Source: Desulfovibrio sp. UBA4079 (GTDB lineage Bacteria; Desulfobacterota; Desulfovibrionia; Desulfovibrionales; Desulfovibrionaceae). From it: a DNA stretch of 29,973 nt. Position 1 is the stretch's first letter; each line of letters starts with the position of its first letter. Below the pieces are notes generated by a model, which saw only the letters and a program-made list of their open reading frames with translations, ran no database searches and had not been told where the DNA came from. This document shows positions 6,303-16,592 of this stretch, piece by piece. The stretch is taken from positions 1-29,973 of the forward strand of contig DFYP01000036.1 in the NCBI GenBank assembly GCA_002382645.1. Reading direction: 5' to 3'. Position numbers and translations under genes: made by a program.

Positions 6303-7106
6303 CTAGGACGGCATGAGTTCAAAGGACTTCAACGCTTCCTCTTCCATGGTTTCAAACGCTTCGGTCTGCACCTGGGCGAATTCGACGCAGGTCTGATGCT
6401 CCAGAAGCCGCGGCCTGGGCAGGGGCACCGGCATGATCTTCTTGGTTTTCGTCGGAATGGCGGTGAGCAGGTAGACGGAGTCGCCCATATAGATGGCCTC
6501 GTCCAACTCGGAGGTGATCAACAACATGGTGATGTCGCTGGTCTCGAACACCTTGAGGAAGTATTCCTGCATCAGGCCGCGGGTCATGGCGTCCAGTCCC
6601 CGGAACGGTTCGTCCAGCAGGAGTATCTGCGGCTCGTTGATCAGGGCGCGGATGAGCTCGGCCCGGCGCTGCATGCCTCCGGAGAGCTGGGCCGGATACT
6701 TGCCCTCAAAACCGGTCAGGCCCGTCATCTCCAAGAGGGCCGTCGCCTGCTCGGCGGACTTCCTCATGTCTTTTCCCTGGAGCTTGGGGCCGAAAAGGAT
6801 GTTGTCCCACACCGACATCCATTGGAACAGGGTGTTCTCCTGGAAGACCGTCAGCCTGTCCGGGCTCGGGCCCTCCACCGGAGTCCCGTTGAAGGTGCAC
6901 AGGCCGCTGTCGGGCTTCTGGTACCCCGCCAGGATGTTCATGATGGTCGTCTTGCCGCAGCCCGAGGGACCGCAGACGCAGGTGAAGGAGTTCCTCTTGA
7001 CGGTCAGGGAAAGACCATCCAGGATCTTTTTGCCTTCGAAGGAGATGTGAACGTCCTTCAGCTGCATTTCGCCAGCGATGTTCTTCCTGCCAGTTGCTTC
7101 AGACAT
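6303..7106 (-). CDS. ABC transporter ATPase A, H-loop histidine replaced by serine
   Basis: A 267-residue nucleotide-binding subunit of the sulfonate/taurine-type importer. Seen: Walker A GPSGCGKT (46-53), Q-loop Gln 89, a canonical signature LSGGM (141-145), Walker B ILLLDE (161-166) and a GLDA D-loop. The switch position reads LLITSELDEAIY, with Ser 199 where nearly all ABC ATPases have His. That His is needed for efficient hydrolysis in known transporters, so this subunit's own site is likely weak, while its signature motif can serve a partner's site. AAGGAA lies before the ATG. The C-terminal 50 residues end in an acidic helical tail. It is probably the partner of the ATPase encoded 42 bp upstream. 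Confidence 0.9.
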   Translation of the reverse strand: MSEATGRKNIAGEMQLKDVHISFEGKKILDGLSLTVKRNSFTCVCGPSGCGKTTIMNILAGYQKPDSGLCTFNGTPVEGPSPDRLTVFQENTLFQWMSVWDNILFGPKLQGKDMRKSAEQATALLEMTGLTGFEGKYPAQLSGGMQRRAELIRALINEPQILLLDEPFRGLDAMTRGLMQEYFLKVFETSDITMLLITSELDEAIYMGDSVYLLTAIPTKTKKIMPVPLPRPRLLEHQTCVEFAQVQTEAFETMEEEALKSFELMPS

Positions 7107-7148
7107 TGCCGTTCCTTTTGCTTTGATTCCGGTGCGCCACGGCCGCGA

Positions 7149-7976
7149 TCAGCCGCCCTCGCGTTCGCCGCGTTCGAACGATTTCTTCGCCTCTTCATGC
7201 ACCAGTTCCAGGGTTTCCTTTTTCAGGCGTAGAAATTCCGGCGATTTCTTGATGCTGAAGTCGCGCGGACGCGGCAGATTCACATCGATCCACCTCTTGA
7301 ATCTCCCCGGGCGCGTCGTCATGATGCCGACACGGTCGGAGAGATAGATGGATTCGTCGAGATCGTGGGTAATGAACATGACCGTCTTGTGGACGCGGTC
7401 AAAGACGTCCAGGAGGAACTTGTGCATCACGGCTTTCGTGATGGCGTCCATTGCCCGGTACGGTTCATCCAGCAACAGGGTTTTCGGTTCGTTGATCAGG
7501 GCGCGCAGTATCTCCACCCGCCGCTTCATCCCGGAGGAGATCCGGATGGGATATTCGTGCTCGTAGCCTTTCAGGCCGGCGCCGGCGATGAGTTCAAGCG
7601 CCGTTTCCGTCGCCTCCTTCCTGGTCATGGCCCCCGTGGTCACCGGACCGAAGATGATGTTCTCCAAGACGGTCTGCCAGTCGAAAAGCGCGCCGGCCTG
7701 GAAAACGACCACCCGGTCCGGGCCCGGGGCGAGTCTCTTGCCGGGGGAGGCGATCACCTCCCCGTCCATAAGGATCTCTCCCTCCGTGAGGGATTCAAAG
7801 CCTGCGATCATGTTGAGGAGGGTCGACTTTCCGCATCCCGACGGACCAACGACCGCCATGAATTCGCCGGCCTGGATCTCAAAGCTGCAGTTGTCCACGG
7901 CCTGGACGTTCACTCCGTCGGGATCATATATCTTCGTCACTTCCCTGATCGCTACGTGTCCTGACGCTGCGTGCAC
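7149..7976 (-). CDS. ABC transporter ATPase B, degenerate signature motif
   Basis: A 275-residue nucleotide-binding subunit. Seen: Walker A GPSGCGKS (44-51), Q-loop Gln 93, Walker B LLLDE (167-171), D-loop AMDA and an intact H-loop FITHDLDES (His 204). The signature motif is ISSGM (146-150) instead of LSGGQ/M. Its defect is the reverse of that in ATPase A: this chain has a good Walker/H-loop half but a poor signature. The start is a GTG at 7976 with GAGGAGG five bases upstream. It lies 45 bp after the sulfotransferase gene and 42 bp before ATPase A. The C-terminal PEFLRLKKETLELVHEEAKK helix is common in SsuB/TauB-like proteins. Confidence 0.9.
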   Translation of the reverse strand: MHAASGHVAIREVTKIYDPDGVNVQAVDNCSFEIQAGEFMAVVGPSGCGKSTLLNMIAGFESLTEGEILMDGEVIASPGKRLAPGPDRVVVFQAGALFDWQTVLENIIFGPVTTGAMTRKEATETALELIAGAGLKGYEHEYPIRISSGMKRRVEILRALINEPKTLLLDEPYRAMDAITKAVMHKFLLDVFDRVHKTVMFITHDLDESIYLSDRVGIMTTRPGRFKRWIDVNLPRPRDFSIKKSPEFLRLKKETLELVHEEAKKSFERGEREGG

Positions 7977-8021
7977 GAGAACCTCCTCAACAGGATCGGT
8001 TGTGTTGATGGACTGTGCCGC

Positions 8022-8813
8022 CTACAGCTTCTTCGGCTTCAGCCGGTGAGCGTACAGCTTTTCGTGGTACGGCAGGCAGTAGTCGTACAGAAGCTTCAGC
8101 TTCGGAAGGTCTTCGAACAGCGCTTCCACGACGCGTTCGTCGTACATGAACGCTTCCATGTTCTTCTGGATGCCGGTGCTGGAGCTGACGTCGCCATAAA
8201 AGCCCTTGCAGTGGTTGTATTCGCTCCGCCACTCGGGCTGCCACTGCATCGCTTCCGGCTTGTACTCGATCTCCAGGGCTTCGCACCACGCGGCCATGAT
8301 GCCTTCGGGGTCGTTCTGGAAGTCCTCGCCGTCGATGACCAGAGGGCGTTCGCCGCCGTCCAGGGCATGCAGCTTCAGCTTGGTGAGGTGGTCGAACATC
8401 GCGCAGGAAGCCACCGGGCCGATGTCCTCAATGCGCAGGGAGCGCTGGCTGCCGATGACCTTCCAGAAGGAGAGGATGACGTACTTCGGATCCCTGATCT
8501 GGAACGTGTGGATCACGCGCCGCAGAAATTTTTCGTCGGCCATGTACTTGTCCAGGGCGTGATACGTGCACTCTTTGACGAAGGTCGTCTTCTCCTCAGC
8601 GATTTTGTATATCTTCTTGATGATGTCTTCGTAGACCACGGGCCAGCCATTGTAGTCCTGGTGCGACTGCACACCCGGTTCATTGCGTTCGCGCCAGTAC
8701 AACGGGAGTGTCGGCTCAAAGATCGTATTCATGTCGCCTCTGTTGGTGAGGATACGCATGAACACCGTTGTGAGCGAGCGAGGATACATCCAGTTGTAAA
8801 TAAGCTTATTCAT
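8022..8813 (-). CDS. Sulfotransferase-family protein (Sulfotransfer_5-like)
   Basis: A 263-residue cytoplasmic protein with no signal peptide. The N-terminal NWMYPRSLTTVFMR (PRSLTT at 11-16) matches the P-loop-like motif that binds the 5'-phosphosulfate of PAPS. IHTFQIRDPKYVILSFW (Arg 107, Ser 115) matches the 3'-phosphate motif, and LVIDGEDFQNDPEGIMAAWC (about 158-177) is a family hallmark. Enzymes of this fold move a sulfuryl group from PAPS to an alcohol or amine; the acceptor is unknown here. It is the first gene of the operon, with AGGAGG before the ATG at 8813, and is followed by an importer of the sulfonate type. The pairing suggests a sulfated or sulfonated compound, but some family members are not shown to be active. 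Confidence 0.72.
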   Translation of the reverse strand: MNKLIYNWMYPRSLTTVFMRILTNRGDMNTIFEPTLPLYWRERNEPGVQSHQDYNGWPVVYEDIIKKIYKIAEEKTTFVKECTYHALDKYMADEKFLRRVIHTFQIRDPKYVILSFWKVIGSQRSLRIEDIGPVASCAMFDHLTKLKLHALDGGERPLVIDGEDFQNDPEGIMAAWCEALEIEYKPEAMQWQPEWRSEYNHCKGFYGDVSSSTGIQKNMEAFMYDERVVEALFEDLPKLKLLYDYCLPYHEKLYAHRLKPKKL

Positions 8814-9002
8814 ATTGCCTCCTGTGTTAATTCAATTTGTGATCTGTGAACATGGCTGCATGTTATTATCTACATGTCTATATGTATATTATCTCGCACC
8901 TCCCACTCCAACAAATGAACCCGCCAAGACGAACGCTCAACACGAATCCCAGATACAGATGAAACAAAGCGTCCACATTGGACATCACATGTGGCTTGGC
9001 AG

Positions 9003-9018
9003 AGCAAAGACGGTGCCA
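9003..9018 (-). promoter_or_regulatory. Sigma-54 promoter (-24/-12) for the sulfotransferase-transporter operon
   Basis: On the minus strand the sequence is TGGCAC (9018-9013), five bases, TTGCT (9007-9003), a full match to TGGCAC-N5-TTGCW. Transcription should start near 8992, giving a leader of about 180 bases before the ATG at 8813. The leader (8814-8991) is AT-rich compared with the rest of the window and shows no clear riboswitch or second promoter. An AT-rich stretch at about 9040-9060 between promoter and palindrome would suit bending by IHF. CACATGTGG, a core also found in the palindrome, recurs at 8986-8994 over the start site. Confidence 0.85.
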
Positions 9019-9113
9019 AAAGAGAACACACGCCGGAAAAGATATTTTTACGTGTATTTACGGTGAGTTGACGGCATGAAGAGCGGGGATGGCGGCCTGC
9101 GGGAGGAAAGAAG

Positions 9114-9162
9114 GTGTAGCACCAACCACATGTGTTAGGCTACACATGTGGTTGGTGCTACA

Positions 9163-9163
<1 letters not shown>
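9114..9163. promoter_or_regulatory. 50-bp perfect palindrome, candidate activator binding site
   Basis: Two exact 22-bp arms (9114-9135 and 9142-9163) flank a six-base centre TAGGCT. Each arm contains the smaller palindrome ACATGT within CACATGTG. The centre is about 146 bp upstream of the predicted sigma-54 start site, the normal distance for an enhancer. The last base overlaps the stop codon of the activator gene. As RNA it would also form a long hairpin behind that gene, followed by CTTCTTTCC, so a terminator role is possible but the T-run is poor. Confidence 0.75.
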
Positions 9164-11013
<1,850 letters not shown>

Positions 11014-11028
11014 TGGACACCCTCGCAT

Positions 11029-11576
11029 TGCTTTTCTGAAGTCCCCTTCCCTCAGGCCAGGTAGGAGTGAGGACTCTGGGTTGGCGGTTTTGGGGCAGCC
11101 GGAGGACAGGCGGTACCCCCCTGCCCTCCGGGCGGCGAACTCTGCCGGCGGCAGATGCCCGTGACGGCCCTGCCGCCTTCGGCCGTCTTCAAAATTTTAA
11201 CGATTCGAAACTCCCTGGACCTGATTCTGCGTTACGAAACTCCTGCCCCCTGTTTGGACCAGAAGTCTCTGCTTGGCAATGGACCTGGTTATGGGGACGT
11301 TGCACTGTCCCCTTCCGTGTCTTCCTCATTTTAGAACCGAAAATAGATCTGCCGCATCCCCCGAAGGCGTGCGGTTTACGCGGCCGACCTCATCACGAGC
11401 TTCTGTGGCGAAAAGGCCTATGCAGAGAGAAACGGTTGTGGATGCGCAGGTTGCGCAACTGAGGGAACTTTGCGGCGCAATTAGCGGACGTGCCGTGACC
11501 AGGCCTTGGCTTTCGTGCGCCGTGCCTGCCGGCCATGCGCCGCCGGACGCCGGACCACGCCTCTGCGGAGCCGGGC
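11029..11576. other. Gene-poor spacer between activator gene and core region
   Basis: No convincing gene is seen on either strand; frames here are short, lack ribosome sites and have mixed composition. The stretch holds the short GGGGAC hairpin at 11293-11312, an imperfect GACGGCC/GGCCGTC stem near 11163-11187 followed by an AT-rich patch, and the upstream region of the activator gene, where no clear sigma-54 or sigma-70 promoter could be picked. GC content rises sharply to its right, so this may be the edge of acquired DNA. Confidence 0.5.
11293..11312. repeat. Short hairpin GGGGAC-N8-GTCCCC, possible orphan repeat element
   Basis: GGGGAC (11293-11298) and GTCCCC (11307-11312) flank GTTGCACT. 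GGGGAC...GTCCCC hairpins of this kind are scattered as interspersed repeats in many proteobacterial genomes. Only this copy is in the window, so mobility cannot be judged. Confidence 0.35.
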
Positions 11577-12377
11577 TCATCCTGCCCGGAAATCCAGCCA
11601 GCCATGGACCCGGTGCCGGGCGTCGGCATCGGGCCAGAGCTCGGGCCTGGGGGCCATGTCCCAGTCCCAGGCCCGCTCCGGAGCGGGCAGGGCCGCGCCG
11701 AACAGCGGGTCCTCGCTCTCCAGGATGGTGCCCCCGCGCACCTTGAGCCGCTCCATGTCCGTGACCAGGCAGACCCGGCAGTGGAACCGGCCGAGCCAGG
11801 CCAGGTGTGCCTCCACGATCTCCCGGGCCAGGCGCTCCAGGGCCTCGGGCTCCAGGTCCGGGTGGTTGCGGGCCAGGAAGCCCAGAAGCGGCAGGGGCAG
11901 CTGGGACAGGAGGTTGGCCGAGACCACCAGGTCCAGGTCCTGGCGGTCCAGGAAATGTTCCGGCGCGGGCACACTGAGGTCCGGGCTTCGACCCGCCCGC
12001 AGCTCGGCCAGGAGGCGGGGGCCCAGGTCCGTGAGGTCGCGGCAGTCCAGCTCCACGCCGGGCAGTCTGCGGGCCCGGCGGCGTACCCCGGGCAGGTGGA
12101 GCACGTCGCAGAGGATGACCCGCTCGAACAGCCCGGCCAGTTCCTCCAGGGGCACGTCCAGGAGCAGGCCGGACCCGGCCACCAGGAGCGTGCGCCGCCG
12201 CCGGCAGGCCCGGGCCGCGTCCAGGAACAGGGCCCGGCTCTTGTCCAGGTGCGGGGCCCAGGCCCGGCGGCAGCGGCGGTGGCGCGAGCCCAGGGAGATG
12301 AGCCCGGAGAGATGGCCCAGGGCCCGGACATCCGCCGGGCAGGGCGTGAACAGGTATTGCAGGGCCTCGAAAAGCAT
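11577..12377 (-). CDS. Conserved-looking protein with a Rossmann/methyltransferase-like core
   Basis: A 266-residue cytoplasmic protein. TLLVAGSGLLLDVPLEEL (about 62-80) reads like the glycine-rich first strand-loop of a class I methyltransferase. RVILCDVLHL (about 86-95) then has an acidic residue at the end of strand 2, a VELDCRDLTD strand follows, and DLVVSANLLSQLP (about 148-160) matches strand 4. This points to a SAM-binding fold, but no substrate-specific motif is seen and the classical GxGxG is not complete. GGGAGGACCC lies before the ATG at 12377. It stands alone, 70 bp downstream of the MCP gene and in the same direction. Function unknown. Confidence 0.72.
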   Translation of the reverse strand: MLFEALQYLFTPCPADVRALGHLSGLISLGSRHRRCRRAWAPHLDKSRALFLDAARACRRRRTLLVAGSGLLLDVPLEELAGLFERVILCDVLHLPGVRRRARRLPGVELDCRDLTDLGPRLLAELRAGRSPDLSVPAPEHFLDRQDLDLVVSANLLSQLPLPLLGFLARNHPDLEPEALERLAREIVEAHLAWLGRFHCRVCLVTDMERLKVRGGTILESEDPLFGAALPAPERAWDWDMAPRPELWPDADARHRVHGWLDFRAG

Positions 12378-12447
12378 GGGTCCTCCCGGGCGGACGCCCG
12401 CGAGGACCCAGTATGCGGCAAGGCGGAAGGCTTGTCGATGTTCCGGA

Positions 12448-14871
12448 TCAGCCCCGGCCCGAGGCGAGGTCCTCCAGACCCCGCGCCAGGTCGGCCAGGT
12501 CGCGCACGGCCCTGGCGGTCTCGGTCATGTGCTGGGCCGTGTCCTGGGCCACGCGGTGGGCCTCTTCCACGGCCCGGTTGATCTCCTCGCTGGCCGCGGA
12601 CTGCTCCTCGGCGGCCGTGGCGATGCCGCGCATGCTGTCCGAGGTGCCCTCCACCAGCTCGACGATCTCCTGCAGGGCCTGGCCCGAACTCCCCGCCAGC
12701 CCGGTGGCCTGGTCCACGGCCGTGGCGGCCTGCTCCATGCCCTCGATGTTGCGCGCCACCCCGTGCTGAATGGTCGCGATGGACTGGCCCACCTCCTTGG
12801 TGGCGTTCATGGTCTTCTCGGCCAGCTTGCGGACCTCGTCGGCCACCACGGCGAAGCCGCGTCCGGCGTCCCCGGCCCGGGCCGCCTCGATGGCCGCGTT
12901 GAGCGCCAGGAGGTTGGTCTGGTCCGCGATGTCCGTGATCACGTTCATGATCCGGCCGATGTCCTGGGCCTGCGCGCCCAGGGACTCCATGTCGGCCTTG
13001 AGCGCCGAGGTCAGCCGCTGAACCCCGCCGATGGAATCCACGGCCCGGCCCACCACGTCGGCACCCTCGCGGGCCTTGGTCCGGGTCAGGGCGGCCTGCT
13101 CCGAGGCCCCGGCCGCGTTCTTGGCCACCTCCAGGATGGTCTCGTTCATCTGCTCCATGGAGTGGGCGGTCTCGGTGACCCGGGCGCTCTGGGCCTCGGC
13201 CCCGGCGCGCACGCTGTCCACCTGGCCGGAGACCTCGCCGGAGAGCCCGGCCATGCGCCGGGCCGTTTCCAGGACCCGGGCGTTGAGCCGCTCCATCTGC
13301 TGGAAGCCCTCCTTGACCTTCTGCTCCGAGCGGACCATGTCCGTGACCACGGCGGCCACCTCGAAGTACCCGACCTTCCTGCCCTCCCCGTCCAGGAGCG
13401 CGTCGCCGTAGGGCCGGATGAAGACCTCCTCGCCATGGATCGTGAGCTGGAGGATCTCGGTCTGGAAGCGGCCGCCGGTGCGGCGGGCCTGCTCGATGGG
13501 ACAGGCCTCGGTGTTGCAGACCTGGGTCTTGAAGATGTCCCGGCAGGTCATGCCGCGGACCTGCTCGCGGGGCACGCCCGCGATCTTGGCCACGGCCTCG
13601 TTGGCGATGATGATCTTCCAGTCCGGGCCCACGGCGAAGACCGGGTCGGGCAGGGCGTTGATGATGTTGGCGTAGGTCCGCGTCTCGTTGAGGATGGCGT
13701 CGATCTTGGCCATGAGGGTGTTGAACCAGCGGCAGAGCTCGCCGATCTCGTCGTTCTTCTTCACCGGCAGTTGCTGGCGCAGGTCGGCGCGATCCTCGGC
13801 GATGTCCTTGATGCGGTCCACGATGAGCCGCGTGGGCCGCTCCACACTGCCCCAGAAGACCAGGGAGCCGATGCCGATGGACAGGCCCAGGATGAGCACC
13901 AGGCCCACCCCGAGCACCGCGCCCAGCCGGTTGACCAGGCCGTTCTGCACCGCGATGTCCTCCACCGCCAGGACCACGCCGACCACGTCGCCCTTGTAGT
14001 CGTTCACCGGAAAGCCGGTGAGCGCCAGGTTCCCCAGGAGCTTCGTGGCCAGGCCGCCGCGGGCCTGGGCCAGGAAGTCCGAGGTGATGCGGCCGAGATG
14101 GTCCTTGGACTTGGGCGGGACCACGTTGATGAACTCGCCGATGACGGCCTGCTCTTCCTTGGGCTTGCCGGTGATGCTCTGGAGCGCGGCGTCCTGGAAC
14201 AGGGCGATGTCCCGGCCCTGGCCCGAGGCCGCGGCCGCCAGCACGGGTTCGAATTCGGCGAGCATCTCCACGGAGCCGAGCTGGCGGCCTCCGGCGTCGC
14301 GCACCGGGGCCACGCCGCGGATGGCGAAGCCGCCCCGGCCCAGTTCGATGCCGAGCACCGGCTTGCCGGTCTTGTTCACCTCCACCACCGTGCTGCGGAA
14401 GGCCGAGATGTCGTCGGACACGTCCTGCCAGACCCCGTCGCGCTGGATCTGCTTGTCACGCCAGAGCCGCACCAGGCTGCGGCCGTTGGGCAGGTGGTAG
14501 TGGAGCTGGAGCTTGTCGCCGGTGATCTCCTTGAAGCCCGCCAGCGTCGGACCCAGGACCCGGCGGAGCATCTCCCGGGCCTCCTGGGCCTTGGGGTCCT
14601 TCTCGTCGTTCGGATCCCCGGAAAGGGCCACGGCGTAGGCCTCCAGCACCTTGGGATCGCGGGCGAACAGGGCCGCGGTCTCCAAGGCCCGCTGGGCCTG
14701 CCCCGCGATGCCGGAGCGCACCTGGGCGGCCTTGTCCTCGGCCATCTGCCGGAGGAAGGTGGCCTGCAGGGCCTCCAGCCGGTTCTGGAAGTACCAGAAG
14801 CCCGCGACGCCGAAGACCACGGCGCAGGCCACCAGCGGGCCGAAAATCTTGTATTTGATGCTGAGTTTCAT
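12448..14871 (-). CDS. Methyl-accepting chemotaxis protein with periplasmic sensor, HAMP and Cys-bearing PAS
   Basis: An 807-residue membrane chemoreceptor. One transmembrane helix (about 9-28), a large cache-like periplasmic sensor (about 30-320), a second helix (about 325-350), HAMP (to about 400), a PAS domain (about 405-520) and the coiled-coil signalling domain (about 530-790) with the conserved hairpin tip DQTNLLALNAAIEAARAG. It would control the flagellar motor through CheA/CheW. The PAS carries MTCRDIF..VCNTEACPI, a Cys triad also seen in variant form in the sigma-54 activator of this window, suggesting redox or metal sensing. The start at 14871 (MKLSIKYK) has GTGGGG six bases upstream; the upstream in-frame GTG at 14883 has no ribosome site. 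Confidence 0.92.
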   Translation of the reverse strand: MKLSIKYKIFGPLVACAVVFGVAGFWYFQNRLEALQATFLRQMAEDKAAQVRSGIAGQAQRALETAALFARDPKVLEAYAVALSGDPNDEKDPKAQEAREMLRRVLGPTLAGFKEITGDKLQLHYHLPNGRSLVRLWRDKQIQRDGVWQDVSDDISAFRSTVVEVNKTGKPVLGIELGRGGFAIRGVAPVRDAGGRQLGSVEMLAEFEPVLAAAASGQGRDIALFQDAALQSITGKPKEEQAVIGEFINVVPPKSKDHLGRITSDFLAQARGGLATKLLGNLALTGFPVNDYKGDVVGVVLAVEDIAVQNGLVNRLGAVLGVGLVLILGLSIGIGSLVFWGSVERPTRLIVDRIKDIAEDRADLRQQLPVKKNDEIGELCRWFNTLMAKIDAILNETRTYANIINALPDPVFAVGPDWKIIIANEAVAKIAGVPREQVRGMTCRDIFKTQVCNTEACPIEQARRTGGRFQTEILQLTIHGEEVFIRPYGDALLDGEGRKVGYFEVAAVVTDMVRSEQKVKEGFQQMERLNARVLETARRMAGLSGEVSGQVDSVRAGAEAQSARVTETAHSMEQMNETILEVAKNAAGASEQAALTRTKAREGADVVGRAVDSIGGVQRLTSALKADMESLGAQAQDIGRIMNVITDIADQTNLLALNAAIEAARAGDAGRGFAVVADEVRKLAEKTMNATKEVGQSIATIQHGVARNIEGMEQAATAVDQATGLAGSSGQALQEIVELVEGTSDSMRGIATAAEEQSAASEEINRAVEEAHRVAQDTAQHMTETARAVRDLADLARGLEDLASGRG

Positions 14872-14914
14872 GACGCACCCCACGATATTATGACCGGATG
14901 TGACGGGATTTTAC

Positions 14915-14943
14915 CCCATATCCAGCCCCTAACCCATTGACAA
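14915..14943 (-). promoter_or_regulatory. Candidate sigma-70 promoter of the MCP gene
   Basis: On the minus strand TTGTCA (14943-14938), 17 bases, TATGGG (14920-14915), about 45 bp before the MCP start codon. No flagellar sigma-28 pattern is seen. The match to the -10 box is only moderate. Farther right, GCCGGGCG (15074-15081) and CGCCCGGC (15108-15115) can pair downstream of the mocR-type gene, but there is no T-run. Confidence 0.4.
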
Positions 14944-15149
14944 GCATTGCTCTTGAATTCACATGCGACAGGTCAAAATCCCGGGAAAATGCCCCAAACG
15001 CGCCGTCCGCTCGTGGCAAAGATCACATGCCCGTCCCGGGGGAAGGGTCCAGGTTCCAAGAATAGCACCGATCGCCGGGCGGCTGCATTATTATCAACCG
15101 TCACAAGCGCCCGGCGCCCGGAGGCGCGGCGGTCAGGAGGAAGGCGCGG

Positions 15150-16592
15150 TCAGGCGGGCTGGGCCGTTGCGGCCAGCTGGCCCAGGCGCTGGAGCCCGGC
15201 CCGCAAGGCCTCGTCGGGCACGGCCCCGGCGTTGAGCCGGACGTAGTGGCTGAAGCGGTCCTGGGTGGAGAAGACGTTGCCCGGGGCGATGCCGATGCCC
15301 TCGGCCCGGGCCCGGTAGAACAGGTCCACGGAATCCACGCCCCCGGGCAGCTCCAGCCAGAGCACGCAGCCGCCGCTGGGCCGGGTGACCCGGGTCCCGG
15401 CCGGGAAATGCCGGGCCAGCAGGGGCTCCATGGCCCGCATCTGGTCCTCCAACGTCTGGCGCAAACGGCGCAAATGGCGGTCGTAGCGGCCCTCGGCCAA
15501 ATAGCGGGCCACGGCCATCTGGGTGGGCGTGGCCGTGGCCACGCTGGAGGTGAACTTCACGTCCACGGCCCGGTCCAGGAACCGGCCGGGCATGATCCAG
15601 CCCACGCGCCAGCCCGGGCAGAGCGTCTTGGAGAACGAGGAGCACTGGAGCACCAGGCCCTTCCTGTCCCACTTCTTGAAGCCCGCGGGCCGCTTGGGGC
15701 CGAAGTGCAGATCCCCGTACACGTCGTCCTCCACCAGGGGGATGTCGCGTCCGGCCAGGATCTCCACGATCTCGGCCTTGGCCTCCTCGGGCAGGAGCGC
15801 ACCGTCGGGGTTGTTGAAGTTCGGGGTCAGGATGCAGCAGCGGATGTCGAAGCGGTCCACGGCCTCGCGCACCTGGGCCGGGCTGATGCCCGTGGCCGGG
15901 CTGGACGGGGCCTCGATGACCCGCAGGCCCAGGCATTCCAGGAGCTGGAGAAAGCAGTGGTAGGTGGGGGCCTGGACCAGCACGGCGTCGCCGGGCCGGG
16001 TCAGGGCGCGCAGGGCGATGTGCAGGGCCTCGATGGCCCCGGAGGTGACGAGGACCTCCTCGGGCCGGACCTCGGCCCCCCAGTCCTGGGCCCGGAAGGC
16101 GATCTGGCGGCGCAGGGCGGGCAGGCCGGTGACCGGGGTGTAGTTCAGGGAGGCTGCGGGCTCGTCGCGCAGGACCTGGCCCAGGATGCGGGCCAGCTGC
16201 GCCCCGGGCAGCAGGCGCTCGTCCGGGGCCACCACTCCCAGGGGGAGCAGCCCCCGGTCGCCCACCACGGTGAGCACCTCGCGGATCAGGGCCTGGCGGT
16301 TCACGGCCCTGGGCTCCTGGGCCGGGGCCTGGCGCGGGGCCGGAGCCTGGAGCCGTTCCCGGCCCTGGCGCAGGAAATGTCCGGAGCGCGGCCGGGACTC
16401 CAGGACCCCCTTGCGCTCCAGCTCCTCGTAGGCCCGGCCCACGGTGACCAGACTGACCCCGGCGGCCCGGCTCATCTCGCGCAGCGAGGGCGCGCGGCCC
16501 CCGGGCGCGAGCCTGCCGGACTCGAGCATGTCCAGGATGCGCCGCTCCACGGCGCGGTAGCGCAGTTCCCCGCCAGCCCTTGCCGCGCCCAT
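15150..16592 (-). CDS. MocR-type regulator: GntR HTH fused to aminotransferase-like domain
   Basis: A 480-residue regulator. The N-terminal winged helix is of GntR type (about 10-78: LAPGGRAPSLREMSRAAGVS, then TVGRAYEELERKGVLESRPRSG). After a Pro/Ala/Gln-rich linker (about 80-105) comes a fold-type I aminotransferase domain with NYTPVTGLPALRRQIA, TPNFNNPDG, VEDDVYGD and the PLP-binding lysine in CSSFSKTLCPGWRVGW. MocR proteins use PLP as effector co-ligand and usually do not transaminate. GAGGCGG precedes the ATG. The gene is divergent from azlCD with a 108-bp shared region, so it very likely controls that amino-acid exporter; the effector may be an amino acid. It could also regulate itself. 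Confidence 0.9.
   Translation of the reverse strand: MGAARAGGELRYRAVERRILDMLESGRLAPGGRAPSLREMSRAAGVSLVTVGRAYEELERKGVLESRPRSGHFLRQGRERLQAPAPRQAPAQEPRAVNRQALIREVLTVVGDRGLLPLGVVAPDERLLPGAQLARILGQVLRDEPAASLNYTPVTGLPALRRQIAFRAQDWGAEVRPEEVLVTSGAIEALHIALRALTRPGDAVLVQAPTYHCFLQLLECLGLRVIEAPSSPATGISPAQVREAVDRFDIRCCILTPNFNNPDGALLPEEAKAEIVEILAGRDIPLVEDDVYGDLHFGPKRPAGFKKWDRKGLVLQCSSFSKTLCPGWRVGWIMPGRFLDRAVDVKFTSSVATATPTQMAVARYLAEGRYDRHLRRLRQTLEDQMRAMEPLLARHFPAGTRVTRPSGGCVLWLELPGGVDSVDLFYRARAEGIGIAPGNVFSTQDRFSHYVRLNAGAVPDEALRAGLQRLGQLAATAQPA

Noticed and set aside
11326..11580. An 84-codon leftward frame in the spacer after the methyltransferase-like gene
   Set aside because: No ribosome site, mixed codon use and no recognisable motif; composition changes midway.
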